A stretch of 64,000 bases of DNA, taken from NCBI GenBank assembly GCA_937911865.1, contig CALDSK010000308.1, positions 1-64,000 on the forward strand, in the 5' to 3' direction. The position numbers were made by a program, and so were the translations under genes. This stretch comes from an uncultured Synechococcus sp. (GTDB lineage Bacteria > Cyanobacteriota > Cyanobacteriia > Phormidesmidales > Phormidesmidaceae). This document shows, one piece after another, positions 43,164 to 50,622 of the stretch; position 1 is the stretch's first letter, and each line of letters opens with the position of its first letter. The notes beneath the pieces are model-generated. The model was not told the origin of the DNA, did not search any database, and saw nothing but the letters and a program-made list of their open reading frames with translations.

Positions 43164-44210
43164 ATGCATAAAGACGCCGACCAAAGTCACAAGAATGTAC
43201 CCCCTACCCGTGATGAAGCTAGTTTAGGCGCGCTGCCAGTCCCCGGTCGTCGCCAAGTGTTGACGGCTACTGCCTTGGGTGCGATCGCAATGACAGCGCC
43301 CTCCCTGCTGGGTAAGCGTCGCGCCGCTGCACAGACAGCGGAAGAGCCAGAGCGAGATCAAGAATTAGGCGATCGCGAATTGACCGGCAAAACCGCGTTC
43401 ATTACCGGCGGGGCTCGCGGAATTGGCCTTGCTACCGCAGAAGAGTTAGCGAAAGCGGGTGCAAATATTGTGCTTTACGATGTGGCGTCTCGCACGCTTC
43501 CACATGTGCCATACCCAGTTGCCACAGAGAGCGACCTCGAACAGGCAAAAGTACAGGTCGAGGCGTTAGGCGTTCGCTGCTTGACCTTTAAAGGCGACGT
43601 ACGCGACCGAGAGGCACAAATGCGTGCAATGCAGGAAGCTGTAAACACGTTTGGCAGTCTTGATATTGCTGTTGTCAACGCAGGCGTTTCACAAGCAGGT
43701 GCAATCGAAGAGTTTTCAAGCGAAGAGATTAGTACAGTATTCGAGATCAACGTCGCTGGAGCCGTAAAAACGACTCAGGCTGCTGTTAGCTTTATGAAAC
43801 CACAAGGTTCCGGGCGCATTATTTTCATTTCGTCGGCACTGGGCCGCATGGGTAATGAGCTTTTCTCGATCTATGCATCGTCAAAATGGGCAATGATCGG
43901 TTTTGCCAAGTCTGCAGCTTTAGCTTACGGACAATTCAATATCCTATGCAATACGGTTGCGCCCGGATTGGTCGATACGCCATTCGCTGACAATGATTTT
44001 ATCCTGAGCAGAATGTTGCCAGAAGCACCCAACCCAACCTTCGAAATGGTCTCTGAAATGTCAAGATCTGGAAGTCCTATCCCGGTAGGACACTTAGACC
44101 CCATCGACGTTGCTAAGGCCGTGCTCTTTTTTGCCGGGAGCGCCACCGATAAGGTGACCGGCGAAGTACTTGACGTTAGCTACGGCTCACTGGCAAGAAG
44201 CATCGCATAG
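43164..44210 (+). CDS. Exported-type short-chain dehydrogenase (mycofactocin-like SDR subgroup)
   Basis: An SDR of 348 residues. An N-terminal segment GRRQVLTATALGAIAMTAPS with twin arginines resembles a Tat signal, so the enzyme may be exported to the periplasm. The Rossmann core starts with TAFITGGARGIGLATAEEL, then a longer-than-usual loop with PHVPYPVATESDLEQ and VEALGVRCLTFKGDVRDRE. This VPYP-type insertion before DVRD is a mark of the carveol-dehydrogenase/mycofactocin-coupled SDRs known from actinobacteria. Catalysis: Ser (ISSALGRM), Tyr and Lys in IYASSKWAM. Mycofactocin genes are not in the window. The N-terminal extension and the subgroup both suggest transfer. Confidence 0.82.
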   Translation: MHKDADQSHKNVPPTRDEASLGALPVPGRRQVLTATALGAIAMTAPSLLGKRRAAAQTAEEPERDQELGDRELTGKTAFITGGARGIGLATAEELAKAGANIVLYDVASRTLPHVPYPVATESDLEQAKVQVEALGVRCLTFKGDVRDREAQMRAMQEAVNTFGSLDIAVVNAGVSQAGAIEEFSSEEISTVFEINVAGAVKTTQAAVSFMKPQGSGRIIFISSALGRMGNELFSIYASSKWAMIGFAKSAALAYGQFNILCNTVAPGLVDTPFADNDFILSRMLPEAPNPTFEMVSEMSRSGSPIPVGHLDPIDVAKAVLFFAGSATDKVTGEVLDVSYGSLARSIA

Positions 44211-44270
44211 CGTCAATTACGCCAATACAACAAAGTCAGTTTCACAGTTTATGATTTTGTAGTTTACGTT

Positions 44271-45140
44271 TCAACGTTTTTGGACTTCCTTCGGTGGGAG
44301 TCCAAACTTTTTTGAAAAGTCTCTACTAAAGTGATTTGCACTCTCATAGCCAACGGCAAAAGCCGCAGCAGAAACAGAATACCCTTCTAATGATAAAAGA
44401 GCGTGCGCTTCTATGAGACGTAGTGTTTTTTGATATTGATGCGGCGTAGTCCCCGTTATCTCCCGGAATTTTTGGTAAAAAGACGACTCACTCATATCTA
44501 CTTTACGTGCAACGTCTGTAATAAGGAGCCCAGCCCGGTAATTATCTCGCATATATTTTATCGCTCGGGCAATATTACTTGCTGCACTATTGCTTGGGAC
44601 CATTTGACGAAGCATTCCGCCATGGGGAGCCCTTAGCACTCGTAAATGCAATTCCTTAAACAGAGCGGGCGCAATCAGCTCAGCTTCAATGGGGTCCTCC
44701 ATAGCTGTTATGAAGCGATCAATAGTATCGAGCATTGCACTGTCTGCCTTTTCCGCATCAACAGAAAAAGCACGTTCTTGTTTTGAAGTGATTTGCTCAA
44801 TATCAGAAGAAAGGCTGCGAATAATCTTCAGATTTATTTTTATAATCAGTGCAAGATAGGGAACTTCAACCGATGCCCGCGTAATTTTTGCATACACAGG
44901 CACGTGATGGCTGATAATGACAGAATCACTCGCTGCCAAGCGCAGCGTGCGATCATCCAGAGTTGTTTGTTTTGCACCTTGAAGGACGACGCACAGTGCC
45001 GGTTCGTAAAGTGTTTCGTTTAACTCAGAGGTACTTGCTTCTCTAATACAAAAAACGTCTTCAGAAAAACAGTAAAGTGCGCTCTCACCTCCGTTCTTTC
45101 GCAGGGCGTCTCGCACTTTATTTATCAAAGATTCGATCAT
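44271..45140 (-). CDS. AraC-family transcriptional regulator
   Basis: A regulator of 289 residues. The N-terminal half is the AraC_N/cupin-type ligand-binding domain seen in the YqhC-like group (REASTSELNETLYEPALCVVLQGAKQT). The two C-terminal helix-turn-helix motifs begin near residue 195 (RAGLLITDVARKVDMSESSFYQKF and LSLEGYSVSAAAFAVGYESANHFSRDFSKKFG). Members of the group often activate a neighbouring alcohol/aldehyde dehydrogenase gene. It converges with the SDR gene, 60 bases away, so it is a candidate regulator of the SDR, though not from a shared promoter. Confidence 0.88.
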   Translation of the reverse strand: MIESLINKVRDALRKNGGESALYCFSEDVFCIREASTSELNETLYEPALCVVLQGAKQTTLDDRTLRLAASDSVIISHHVPVYAKITRASVEVPYLALIIKINLKIIRSLSSDIEQITSKQERAFSVDAEKADSAMLDTIDRFITAMEDPIEAELIAPALFKELHLRVLRAPHGGMLRQMVPSNSAASNIARAIKYMRDNYRAGLLITDVARKVDMSESSFYQKFREITGTTPHQYQKTLRLIEAHALLSLEGYSVSAAAFAVGYESANHFSRDFSKKFGLPPKEVQKR

Positions 45141-45752
45141 TTTTAAAAATAGTTGAAAAGTCTTGCTGCTGTAGACTTTCGCCAGCTCTTTAGACTCTCT
45201 TACCTATGGATTTTAGCATAGGTAAGAGAGGGCAACATGGCTTGTCATGATTTAGTTAGATCTGTTGCGACATAACCCAAAATCACATGTCTGTAGTATC
45301 AACAGCGCCAAATATCCCACAAAGAATCCCGCACCTCCGCAAGTCATGCAGCCACCAGCGCCACCAGGAATAAAAGAGAAGGTTGTTGCGCCGTTAGCGA
45401 TGAAAATGACGACGCGTCAGGTGACTCTACCGAGGGTAAATGTGGGGTACTGAAGTCAGCTAGGCCTAGTATATAGGCACTGTCAGATAGAGGACCTATG
45501 AGCACAGCTAGTCGATCAAATGACATCCATTTCTTGGACATCTATACCCCAACATATGGATTTAAAAGATTCTAAAAAGGAAGAGTTTTGGCACTATAAG
45601 ATAAATACCCAATTTAGCGCCATCAATAGCGTTCAACCGCTTTTTAATAACTAACCTTCAGTTAGATAGACACAGGTATTAAAGATCAATCAATTCTTCT
45701 ACAACGACGTAAGAGCACTATGTCGTCATCTAAGTAACTCAGAAGCCATGCT
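45141..45752. other. Intergenic region AraC-FAD monooxygenase
   Basis: About 610 bases. Two opposing open frames (45265-45453 plus, 45344-45541 minus) cover the same stretch and neither resembles a protein family; a fragment in the minus-strand frame reads GGAGGCMTCGGAGFFVGY and could be a decayed membrane protein. No clear RNA, repeat or terminator was seen. Confidence 0.4.
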
Positions 45753-46841
45753 TCAAAACTCACCGCTGACCATCTTTTGTGTGACTTTCTCAGGTACACC
45801 AGGAATAAGAGTGGCAAAGTTAAGTAGCTGTAGCGCTGCTCGGCGAGTAAGGTTCATCGGCGTCATAACGGTTCCTCTCACCTTCTCTGTGTAGGCGATT
45901 GTATCGGCCCCAATCTGATGCCGATCGTCGGAGTAACAATCGAGCGTGCCCTTGGCATAGCACGCGGCAAAATGAGCCGCATCGGCAATACCCAGGTTCA
46001 TACCGCGTCCGCCAACCGGTGAGTGAGTATGCGCTGCATCGCCCATCAGGAACACTTGCCCCCGCCGATAATCAGACACCTGACGAACGCTAATGAGGAA
46101 ATTCCCCTCGCGATAGATATGCTCAATCGGCATCTCTACATTCAGGGTTGATAGCGCCCCGGGCCGAGACGAGACCACACGGTAGCGTGTTGGTGACATC
46201 GGAATGACGAATACCACTACACCTTCGTCCTGGATGTAGACACGAAACAGCCCTGGTTGCTCTGCCCAAGCCGGAGCTTCAACGTCTGCGATCGCCCACT
46301 CATCGTCAAGGTCAAATCCCTCAGCGTCAAGACCAAGCTCACTACGCACAGTGCTGCGAGAGCCGTCAGCGCCAAGCACGTAATCGTAGGCATACGTTTC
46401 GCCATCAACAGTTACCCTAACCCGGTCGCCCTCGTCCTCTAGAGATTCAAAACGTTTGTCATATTCAACATCTACACCCAGTTCGCCTGCCCGCTGTGCC
46501 AAGATCGATTCAGTCTGATCTTGGGGCAGACAAAACAGCCTAACACTTGGATCGTGATGGCGATCCATCGGCATTTCGAAGACTCTTTCAGCGTCGACGT
46601 AAACTTCAAGGCCACTTGCCATAATCGACTTTGCCTTGATGAGCTCGGCTGCGCCCGACGGCTCCAGGAGTCTCATTGTGTTGGGCATAATACCCACCGC
46701 TCGACTGAATGGTGAGGGCGCTTCACGCCGCTCAACTACGCGGCAGTTAACGCCATGACGAGCCAGCTCCAGCGCTGCGGTCAGCCCAGTCGGGCCGCCG
46801 CCAACAATTAAAACCGAGGTGTCTTGAGAATGATTATTCAT
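45753..46841 (-). CDS. FAD-dependent monooxygenase (aromatic hydroxylase type)
   Basis: A class A flavin hydroxylase of 362 residues. The N-terminal dinucleotide motif is SVLIVGGGPTGLTAALELARHG. The central DG motif is YVLGADGSRSTVR. The second FAD-binding motif is VFLMGDAAHTHSPVGGRGMNLGIADAAH. It is shorter than the 500-residue phenol hydroxylases, close to the size of UbiH/salicylate-type enzymes, and ends without the thioredoxin-like tail. It acts on an unknown aromatic or polyketide-type substrate. Two further redox genes lie upstream on the same strand (DUF1772-like, 155 bases away, and the Grx-AhpD fusion). Confidence 0.9.
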   Translation of the reverse strand: MNNHSQDTSVLIVGGGPTGLTAALELARHGVNCRVVERREAPSPFSRAVGIMPNTMRLLEPSGAAELIKAKSIMASGLEVYVDAERVFEMPMDRHHDPSVRLFCLPQDQTESILAQRAGELGVDVEYDKRFESLEDEGDRVRVTVDGETYAYDYVLGADGSRSTVRSELGLDAEGFDLDDEWAIADVEAPAWAEQPGLFRVYIQDEGVVVFVIPMSPTRYRVVSSRPGALSTLNVEMPIEHIYREGNFLISVRQVSDYRRGQVFLMGDAAHTHSPVGGRGMNLGIADAAHFAACYAKGTLDCYSDDRHQIGADTIAYTEKVRGTVMTPMNLTRRAALQLLNFATLIPGVPEKVTQKMVSGEF

Positions 46842-46996
46842 GAGAAAAATGTTGTTGTCTACAAACTAAATCGCGTATCAATTTCTATGAGACATGTCGA
46901 GTGCTCACACACTGTGAGTACCCCATGTTGTGAGCAGTCATTCGATCACCTTAAGTACTGACAAAACCCGTCATTACTGCTCTGGCACTCGATATC

Positions 46997-47485
46997 TCAC
47001 AAAGCAAAAAGCATCAGCTCAAGCAGCGTTAAACTGGCAACAGTGGCCAATCCCAAATGATGAATAGCGGCTAATTTACCTAGCCCAGTACGCACAGCAC
47101 TGATGCTGACATCAGAAGAGGTCTGCTTCACCGCTTCAATTCGGCTGAATAGCTGAGTCAAAATGTAACCCTGACAAATCGCAAAGAACGCCAGCACTAC
47201 TAAAGAATCGCGGTTGAACCCTTGGAGCCATGCCTGAAGCAAAATGCAGATAGTTCCACTGCCGACGACGGTCATCATAGTCGGCGGTGCTAGCTCGATA
47301 ATGCGCTTCAATTCTGCATGAATCAGTCTTGCATCTGAGTCAATTACAGCACTGCTTTGAGCGTCAAACATCAGTGGCCAAACAGGTTTTTCGATATACG
47401 AAAGAACAGCAAAGAACCCTGTGGCAAATGAGAAGAACAAAATAATCAGTGTGGGAACGAAGTTAAGGGTCATGATGGTATCCAT
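46997..47485 (-). CDS. DUF1772-like (anthrone oxygenase-like) membrane protein
   Basis: A 162-residue membrane protein with four predicted helices. The layout (helix 1 with VPTLIILFFSFATGFFAVL, loop with KPVWPLMFDAQ, helix 2 PTMMTVVGSGTICILL, helix 4 LGLATVASLTLLELML) fits the DUF1772/anthrone oxygenase-like group found next to monooxygenases. The match is by pattern and not certain. ATG 47485 or the internal ATG four codons later could start it. It lies 81 bases downstream of the Grx-AhpD gene on the same strand. Confidence 0.6.
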   Translation of the reverse strand: MDTIMTLNFVPTLIILFFSFATGFFAVLSYIEKPVWPLMFDAQSSAVIDSDARLIHAELKRIIELAPPTMMTVVGSGTICILLQAWLQGFNRDSLVVLAFFAICQGYILTQLFSRIEAVKQTSSDVSISAVRTGLGKLAAIHHLGLATVASLTLLELMLFAL

Positions 47486-47566
47486 TTGATTTTCTAGAGT
47501 TTTGCAAAGAGCGAGTTGTGAGAGGTGCCTGAAGCCGCACCCCTCTGTGATGATCTCGGAATAGCG

Positions 47567-49216
47567 CTAGCAGCTAGCTAGCTGCGCTACTCTCGCATTA
47601 GGCAACGGATATCGTAGGTTCAGTGTTTTTGTTTCGAGGGTATGCTGTTGCAAAAATGAAGACACGTTGTCCTCAAATTCGGGCTGTGCAATTGCTACAA
47701 ATCGCTGCACTAGCGATGCAACCGAACAGGTCACTATCAAATGAATGAGTTCTTTCTCTGAATAATTCTCTACAGCTGAACGAACAAATTCGCGAGGCGT
47801 TGTCAAAGGCATTTGAGCTGAAATCAAAGCGAACTGCAAGGCAGCTTTTTCTTTTTCGCTAAACAGATCACCAGGTATCGTACGACCTACCGCTGCGGCA
47901 AAACAATGTCGAATTCGCTTTATGGTTCTAGGCTTATTTTCAGCAGTATGGTGGGCTATGAACCCTTCAACGGCTGCAAGGTAATCATGGCCCTTAGCGA
48001 TCGCACTCACCCTTGCCATCAAATGTTTTAGCTCAGCTGCAACGAGGGTATGGGACTGCTCACCCATCAACTCACCATACAAATAAACATGAAGGCGCTG
48101 TAGCGGTTGTGGCCAGCACTGAACCCAATTGGGAAGCAGGCCAAATTCAGATTTACAGTAGGTCTCTAAATCTTCAATCTTCTGAGCGTACTTTGCCAGC
48201 ATCTCTTCAATCGAAGGTCCACCTGACGGCAATTCATAGTCTAGGTTTGATGGATTCTCAGCTTGCGCAGCACTATGTCGCCCAGCTTCAACGCCTGCTT
48301 GTTCGCTAGCCTGTTTTGCCCACTGCCCCTCTAGTTCCAACCCCGTTAGATCATTGAAGACATTGAGGAAACCAAACGCAGCGACCATCATTTCCACGCC
48401 TGTGATGAATGACTGTGCTTGCTCAGGACTCTTGGAAAGCTGTTGAATTTGCGTCAAGGTCTCGTTGCTGACAGCGTTACGAGTCGCTTCAGCTGCTAAC
48501 TGTGCGATCGCCAACTCCAAATCACCATAGGGATTTTTCGCGGATCGCTGACCCGCTCTAGCTTCCTTAAACTGCCGCACGGCTTTGAGAGACTGCTGGC
48601 CTCCAGTAGCAGCGCTATGAACCTGACAATAGTTACAGCCATGCGCTTCAGATGTTGAGTAGCCGACCGTGAACATATTCAGTGGGCCAAGAACTTTTTT
48701 GCCGTAACCCACAGCAGAAAAGTTATGGCAATATACAAAGAGCTTATAAGCTTCAGGCCAATGATTGAGATAAGCAAACGTATTAGGCCAGAAGCCGAAA
48801 AAGTCTTTATAAAACCGCAGAAGCGCCCAAGATTCAGGGTCGTCACTACGAGAACCGTCCGTTGCCGAAACAACATGTCGCAATGCCCAGTCCTCTGCGC
48901 CTTGCCGCACTGTCTCGTCAGAGATGTCTTGCACAGAAAGTGTTGACTCGCCTATAGCTTCAATCAGTTGAGTTAGGCGACCGCTCTGTTGCAGCTGTTC
49001 TAGGTCTTCAGCACCGTTGATATGGTAGTTACCAATAAAAATCTGAGGCACCGTTGCTACGCCAGAAGCATAGATACTCATATCGGCATTGCGCTCTGTT
49101 GTTGTCACGTCGTGCTGAATGTATTCAACACCTACCTCATTCAAAACAGCTTTAGCCCGCGTGCAATAGGGGCATTCTATCTTAGTAAAAATTTGGATAG
49201 TCGGATAGTTACTCAT
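47567..49216 (-). CDS. Glutaredoxin-AhpD-like fusion protein
   Basis: A 549-residue fusion. Residues 1-90 are a class I glutaredoxin: IQIFTKIECPYCTRAK with Cys15 and Cys18, TVPQIFIGNYHINGAEDL with the cis-proline. After a linker, residues about 105-330 are AhpD/carboxymuconolactone-decarboxylase-like with the redox pair Cys194/Cys197 in SEAHGCNYCQVHSA, Glu190 and His200 as in AhpD's proton relay. A second repeat-like helical domain (about 340-549, with VAAVEGFIAHHTAEN) lacks a CxxC. A glutaredoxin supplying electrons to an attached peroxidase-type domain is chemically plausible. It is divergent from a TetR gene with operator palindromes between. Confidence 0.88.
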   Translation of the reverse strand: MSNYPTIQIFTKIECPYCTRAKAVLNEVGVEYIQHDVTTTERNADMSIYASGVATVPQIFIGNYHINGAEDLEQLQQSGRLTQLIEAIGESTLSVQDISDETVRQGAEDWALRHVVSATDGSRSDDPESWALLRFYKDFFGFWPNTFAYLNHWPEAYKLFVYCHNFSAVGYGKKVLGPLNMFTVGYSTSEAHGCNYCQVHSAATGGQQSLKAVRQFKEARAGQRSAKNPYGDLELAIAQLAAEATRNAVSNETLTQIQQLSKSPEQAQSFITGVEMMVAAFGFLNVFNDLTGLELEGQWAKQASEQAGVEAGRHSAAQAENPSNLDYELPSGGPSIEEMLAKYAQKIEDLETYCKSEFGLLPNWVQCWPQPLQRLHVYLYGELMGEQSHTLVAAELKHLMARVSAIAKGHDYLAAVEGFIAHHTAENKPRTIKRIRHCFAAAVGRTIPGDLFSEKEKAALQFALISAQMPLTTPREFVRSAVENYSEKELIHLIVTCSVASLVQRFVAIAQPEFEDNVSSFLQQHTLETKTLNLRYPLPNARVAQLASC

Positions 49217-49241
49217 TTTTTCCTTTTTTTGTCAGTGGCAA

Positions 49242-49260
49242 TGACCGAACGGTTCAGTCA
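49242..49260. promoter_or_regulatory. TetR operator copy 1
   Basis: TGACCGAACGGTTCAGTCA, a palindrome with arms TGAC/GTCA and GAAC/GTTC. It lies 26-44 bases upstream of the Grx-AhpD start codon, where a bound repressor would cover its promoter. Confidence 0.85.
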
Positions 49261-49359
49261 TTAAGAGCGCGTAGCATTCTGCTGAACATAGTCTCAGAAG
49301 GACGCTATGTCTAAACTCGTCAATGCAAACAAGAATTCATGTATTGAAATTGCTTGTAT

Positions 49360-49378
49360 TGACCGAACCGTTCAGTCA
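49360..49378. promoter_or_regulatory. TetR operator copy 2
   Basis: TGACCGAACCGTTCAGTCA, differing from copy 1 at one central base. It lies in the middle of the divergent spacer, 78 bases upstream of the third copy's left edge minus its length, and could serve either gene. Confidence 0.85.
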
Positions 49379-49421
49379 CTTATGCTTTATGAATAGCGCA
49401 TCTGCTAAAGTATTGTCAATA

Positions 49422-49440
49422 TGACCGAACCGTTCAGTTG
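49422..49440. promoter_or_regulatory. TetR operator copy 3
   Basis: TGACCGAACCGTTCAGTTG, same core as copy 2 with two changes at the right end. It ends 15 bases before the ATG at 49456, an autoregulatory position, and overlaps the alternative TTG start at 49438, which argues for ATG 49456. Confidence 0.8.
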
Positions 49441-49455
49441 GCAAAAATCTTTCTA

Positions 49456-50070
49456 ATGGCAGACTCTTTCACGCCTGATCTCACTAACCCTAAAGCTAAG
49501 CAAATTCTTGAGGGTGCCCGTATTGTTTTTTTAGAGCTGGGCTACGAGGGAGCCAGCACAGGACAAATTGCAAAGCAAGCAGGGGTATCGAAGGGGACTT
49601 TGTACAACTACTTCCCTGACAAAGAAAAGCTTTTTATGGCGGTAATGGAAGGGGAATGTAAGAAGCAGGCGGCGGCGATCTTTGAAGTGGCAAATCAATC
49701 AGATAGCATTGATGTCACACTGCGCAAACTTGCTCGAAACTATATTGAGCTTTGCCTCTCGCCTTTTATTCACATTTATAGACTGGCGGTCGCTGAGGCC
49801 ACGCGATTCCCTGCCCTAGCTCGTACGTTTTATGATTCTGGCCCAGACTTAGCGTTGCGTCGGTTAACCCAGCTGCTAGCGGGTGCGGTAGCCAAAGAAG
49901 AACTTAAAATCGATGACTTGGACTTAGCGGCATATCAGTTTAGCCAGCTTTGTAAAGCAGACCTGTTTGAAAAGCGGCTGTTTCAGGTTCAGCTTTCTGC
50001 CACACCAGAAGAAGTAGACCGTATTGCTGATAGCGCTGTTGATGTCTTTCTACGGCAATATGGAAAATGA
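49456..50070 (+). CDS. TetR/AcrR-family repressor of the Grx-AhpD gene
   Basis: A 204-residue regulator. The N-terminal HTH is QILEGARIVFLELGYEGAS and TGQIAKQAGVSKGTLYNYFPDKEKLFMAV, the standard TetR DNA-binding domain. The C-terminal half (about 65-200) is the all-helical ligand and dimer domain. I choose ATG 49456 over TTG 49438 because the third palindrome overlaps the latter. It is divergent from the Grx-AhpD fusion, with three matching operator sites between; autoregulation and repression of the fusion operon are likely. The inducer is unknown, perhaps an electrophile or quinone given the enzymes. Confidence 0.92.
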   Translation: MADSFTPDLTNPKAKQILEGARIVFLELGYEGASTGQIAKQAGVSKGTLYNYFPDKEKLFMAVMEGECKKQAAAIFEVANQSDSIDVTLRKLARNYIELCLSPFIHIYRLAVAEATRFPALARTFYDSGPDLALRRLTQLLAGAVAKEELKIDDLDLAAYQFSQLCKADLFEKRLFQVQLSATPEEVDRIADSAVDVFLRQYGK

Positions 50071-50153
50071 AGAACAGATGCCGAAAACACGAAAATCGCT
50101 GACTAGCTGTTCACATTAAATCCGACGGCCTTCATAGATGAAGGCGAAAGCAC

Positions 50154-50280
50154 TTGACGGAAGATGAACGGGTCGAGCTGGCGGATAGACGGCGCTCTTA
50201 TCAAAGACCTCATGGCAGATCATAACCTCTTGAAGGCTAGCGTCTACCGCTACCTAGACGGCATAACCGTTGAATCCTAG
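50154..50280 (+). pseudogene. Serine resolvase/invertase C-terminal fragment, frameshifted
   Basis: One frame reads LTEDERVELADRR, the next frame resumes with ALIKDLMADHNLLKASVYRYL and then DGITVES to a TAG at 50280. Together they match the C-terminal helix-turn-helix of resolvase-family recombinases. The catalytic domain is absent, and the piece is broken by a frameshift. It is a dead remnant of a mobile element. Confidence 0.65.
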
Positions 50281-50289
50281 TCATGCGTC

Positions 50290-50502
50290 TTACTTAGCGC
50301 TGACTGCTGCTACCTCGCTTTCTTCTATCGGCTCGACTCGCCCTTCTGTGTTGAAATTATCTCTCTTAATGAGCGTCATCCAGACTAGCGGAAAAGCAAT
50401 GCCTTTATGGCCTACTCCAAGCATCAGTATATTGACTGTCGTCGTACCTATGTCCCATTGATTACGGTCACTGCACCCTAGCACGTCAGGTATTAAGCTC
50501 AA
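50290..50502 (-). pseudogene. IS4-family transposase fragment
   Basis: A fragment of about 70 residues reads CSDRNQWDIGTTTVNIL, then LGVGHKGIAFPLVWMTLIKR, then DNFNTEGRVEPIEE. This is the first-aspartate region of IS4-type DDE transposases (the D of DRNQW is the catalytic aspartate position). Upstream and downstream parts are missing. It ends 120 bases before the lipoprotein gene. Confidence 0.72.
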
Positions 50503-50622
50503 GCACGAGAATTTTAGGCATTGTAGTCAACCTACAAAACGCTCTCTCTGTCCGTTCTGCAAGCTTTTGTCTACTGAGAATAAGTACTCCTGAATATTTT
50601 TAACCGCTCTACGTCTGCTGCA

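Noticed and set aside
45265..45541. Opposing short open frames between AraC and monooxygenase genes
   Set aside because: Neither shows a domain; they cover the same bases in both directions, which is expected by chance in GC-balanced DNA.
50270..50461. Plus-strand open frame of 63 codons
   Set aside because: It is the antisense of the IS4 transposase fragment, whose minus-strand reading is far more convincing.
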